Part shown: piece by piece, positions 62,000 to 62,401 of the stretch
Numbering within the stretch: the first letter of the stretch is position 1
Layout of the letters: every line of letters starts with the position of its first letter
Source: a bacterium
Lineage (GTDB): Bacteria; Verrucomicrobiota; Kiritimatiellia; CAIKKV01; CAITUY01
DNA: 62,401 nucleotides
Direction: 5' to 3'
Assembly: GCA_037143175.1 (NCBI GenBank)
Contig: JBAWZF010000015.1
Location: 1-62,401, forward strand
Notes under the pieces: model-generated
Seen by the model: only the letters and a program-made list of their open reading frames with translations
The model's database searches: none
What the model was told of the DNA's origin: nothing
Program-made: the position numbers and the translations under genes

Positions 62000-62401
62000 A
62001 TGGAAATCATGGTTACTCAACTCGATATTGCACGCAAATTGGGAATCTCGCGGCAACTCGTCACCTTTGCACTCGCTGGCTATCCTCAGGTCTCTCCTGA
62101 ATCGCGCAAGCTCATCCAGGCTACGGCCATCGAAATGGGTTATCTTCCGAATCCCCATGCAAGGGCACTCAAAGAGGGAAAAACCGGCATTGTGGCACTC
62201 TGGATTCCCGACCAGATTTCCTCCCATTACGTCCAAGTCACCCGTGAAATGACACGTCTTCTCAAACAAGCCCAGGTCGAACTTATTGTCAGTGAAATGG
62301 GCGCATCTCTATCCGGGCAAGTCCTTTCCCATGTACCGGCAGACGGTATCTTTGTGGTGGATGCCCCGTCCCAAGTCCTTACCTACCTCCGGGCCCACCC
62401 C
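62000..62401 (+). CDS. LacI family transcriptional regulator, 3' part outside window
   Basis: The frame is open to the window end, encoding at least 134 residues. The N-terminal helix-turn-helix is VTQLDIARKLGISRQLVTFA, followed by hinge helix PNPHARALKEGKTG and the start of the periplasmic-binding-like effector domain (TGIVALWIPDQISSHYVQVT). The ATG at 62000 or the one at 62009 can serve. The second gives the more standard LacI start. Family members respond to sugars and control adjacent sugar genes, which lie beyond the window. Confidence 0.88.
   Translation, partial: MEIMVTQLDIARKLGISRQLVTFALAGYPQVSPESRKLIQATAIEMGYLPNPHARALKEGKTGIVALWIPDQISSHYVQVTREMTRLLKQAQVELIVSEMGASLSGQVLSHVPADGIFVVDAPSQVLTYLRAHP

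Overview
The window looks like a chromosomal segment of a Gram-negative bacterium. The best fit is the PVC superphylum (Kiritimatiellota, Lentisphaerota or Verrucomicrobiota type), inferred from a type III glutamine synthetase, an EF-G-like paralogue, Gfo/Idh/MocA plus ThuA genes beside an AraC regulator, a LacI regulator, a GH9 cellulase and a large Wza/Wzx exopolysaccharide locus. No 16S rRNA or lineage marker is present, so this placement is an inference.

Layout. Positions 1-54 are the 3' part of tRNA-Pro(UGG). Positions 391-2234 hold a glycine-zipper lipoprotein and, on the minus strand, an ECF sigma / anti-sigma / exported protein operon. Positions 2274-7700 (minus) are housekeeping genes: EF-G-like GTPase, PflX-like radical SAM, YebC, RuvC, RuvA and rubrerythrin. 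Position 7863 starts a B12-binding radical SAM gene. Positions 9628-17797 (minus) are the ammonium assimilation block glnN-gltB-gltD, with a clear sigma-54 type -24/-12 element before glnN and a rho-independent terminator between glnN and gltB. Positions 18121-20910 carry a TSUP permease, a small membrane protein with a cysteine motif, a DUF4412-like exported protein and an unknown gene. Positions 21104-23841 are an AraC regulator diverging from Gfo/Idh/MocA and ThuA genes, with a two-copy 30-bp-period direct repeat between them. Positions 23994-25925 are the wreck of a kdpA-kdpB-kdpD potassium transport locus, collapsed by deletions and frameshifts, followed by an intact kdpE.

From 27313 onward the window is dominated by surface polysaccharide genes. 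A GH9 glycosidase and a GT2 gene diverge at about 29.85 kb. Positions 31011-50009 (minus) form an almost gapless run of 15 genes: O-antigen ligase/polymerase, a nitroreductase-methyltransferase fusion, several glycosyltransferases, an ExeA-like ATPase, a Wzc-like copolymerase/ATPase, two Wza-like export proteins, a Wzx flippase, a pyruvyl transferase, a nucleotidyltransferase-like protein and an alkaline-phosphatase-superfamily protein.

The most interesting part is 50123-61167. A WecG/TagA-family glycosyltransferase carries two C-terminal STAS domains. It faces a seven-gene operon that encodes, in order, a multi-pass GAF/PAS sensor without a kinase domain, a hybrid histidine kinase, a separate Hpt protein, a REC-PP2C-HATPase protein, the initiating sugar transferase, a stand-alone STAS protein, and a nucleotidyltransferase-like / left-handed beta-helix / degenerate sugar-transferase fusion. 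The kinase-Hpt-REC/PP2C-STAS series matches the known HptB-HsbR-HsbA logic of Pseudomonas. Its interleaving with polysaccharide priming genes, and STAS domains fused to a glycosyltransferase, suggest that partner switching acts directly on polysaccharide synthesis. The window closes with uridine kinase (udk) and the start of a LacI-family regulator cut by the window edge.
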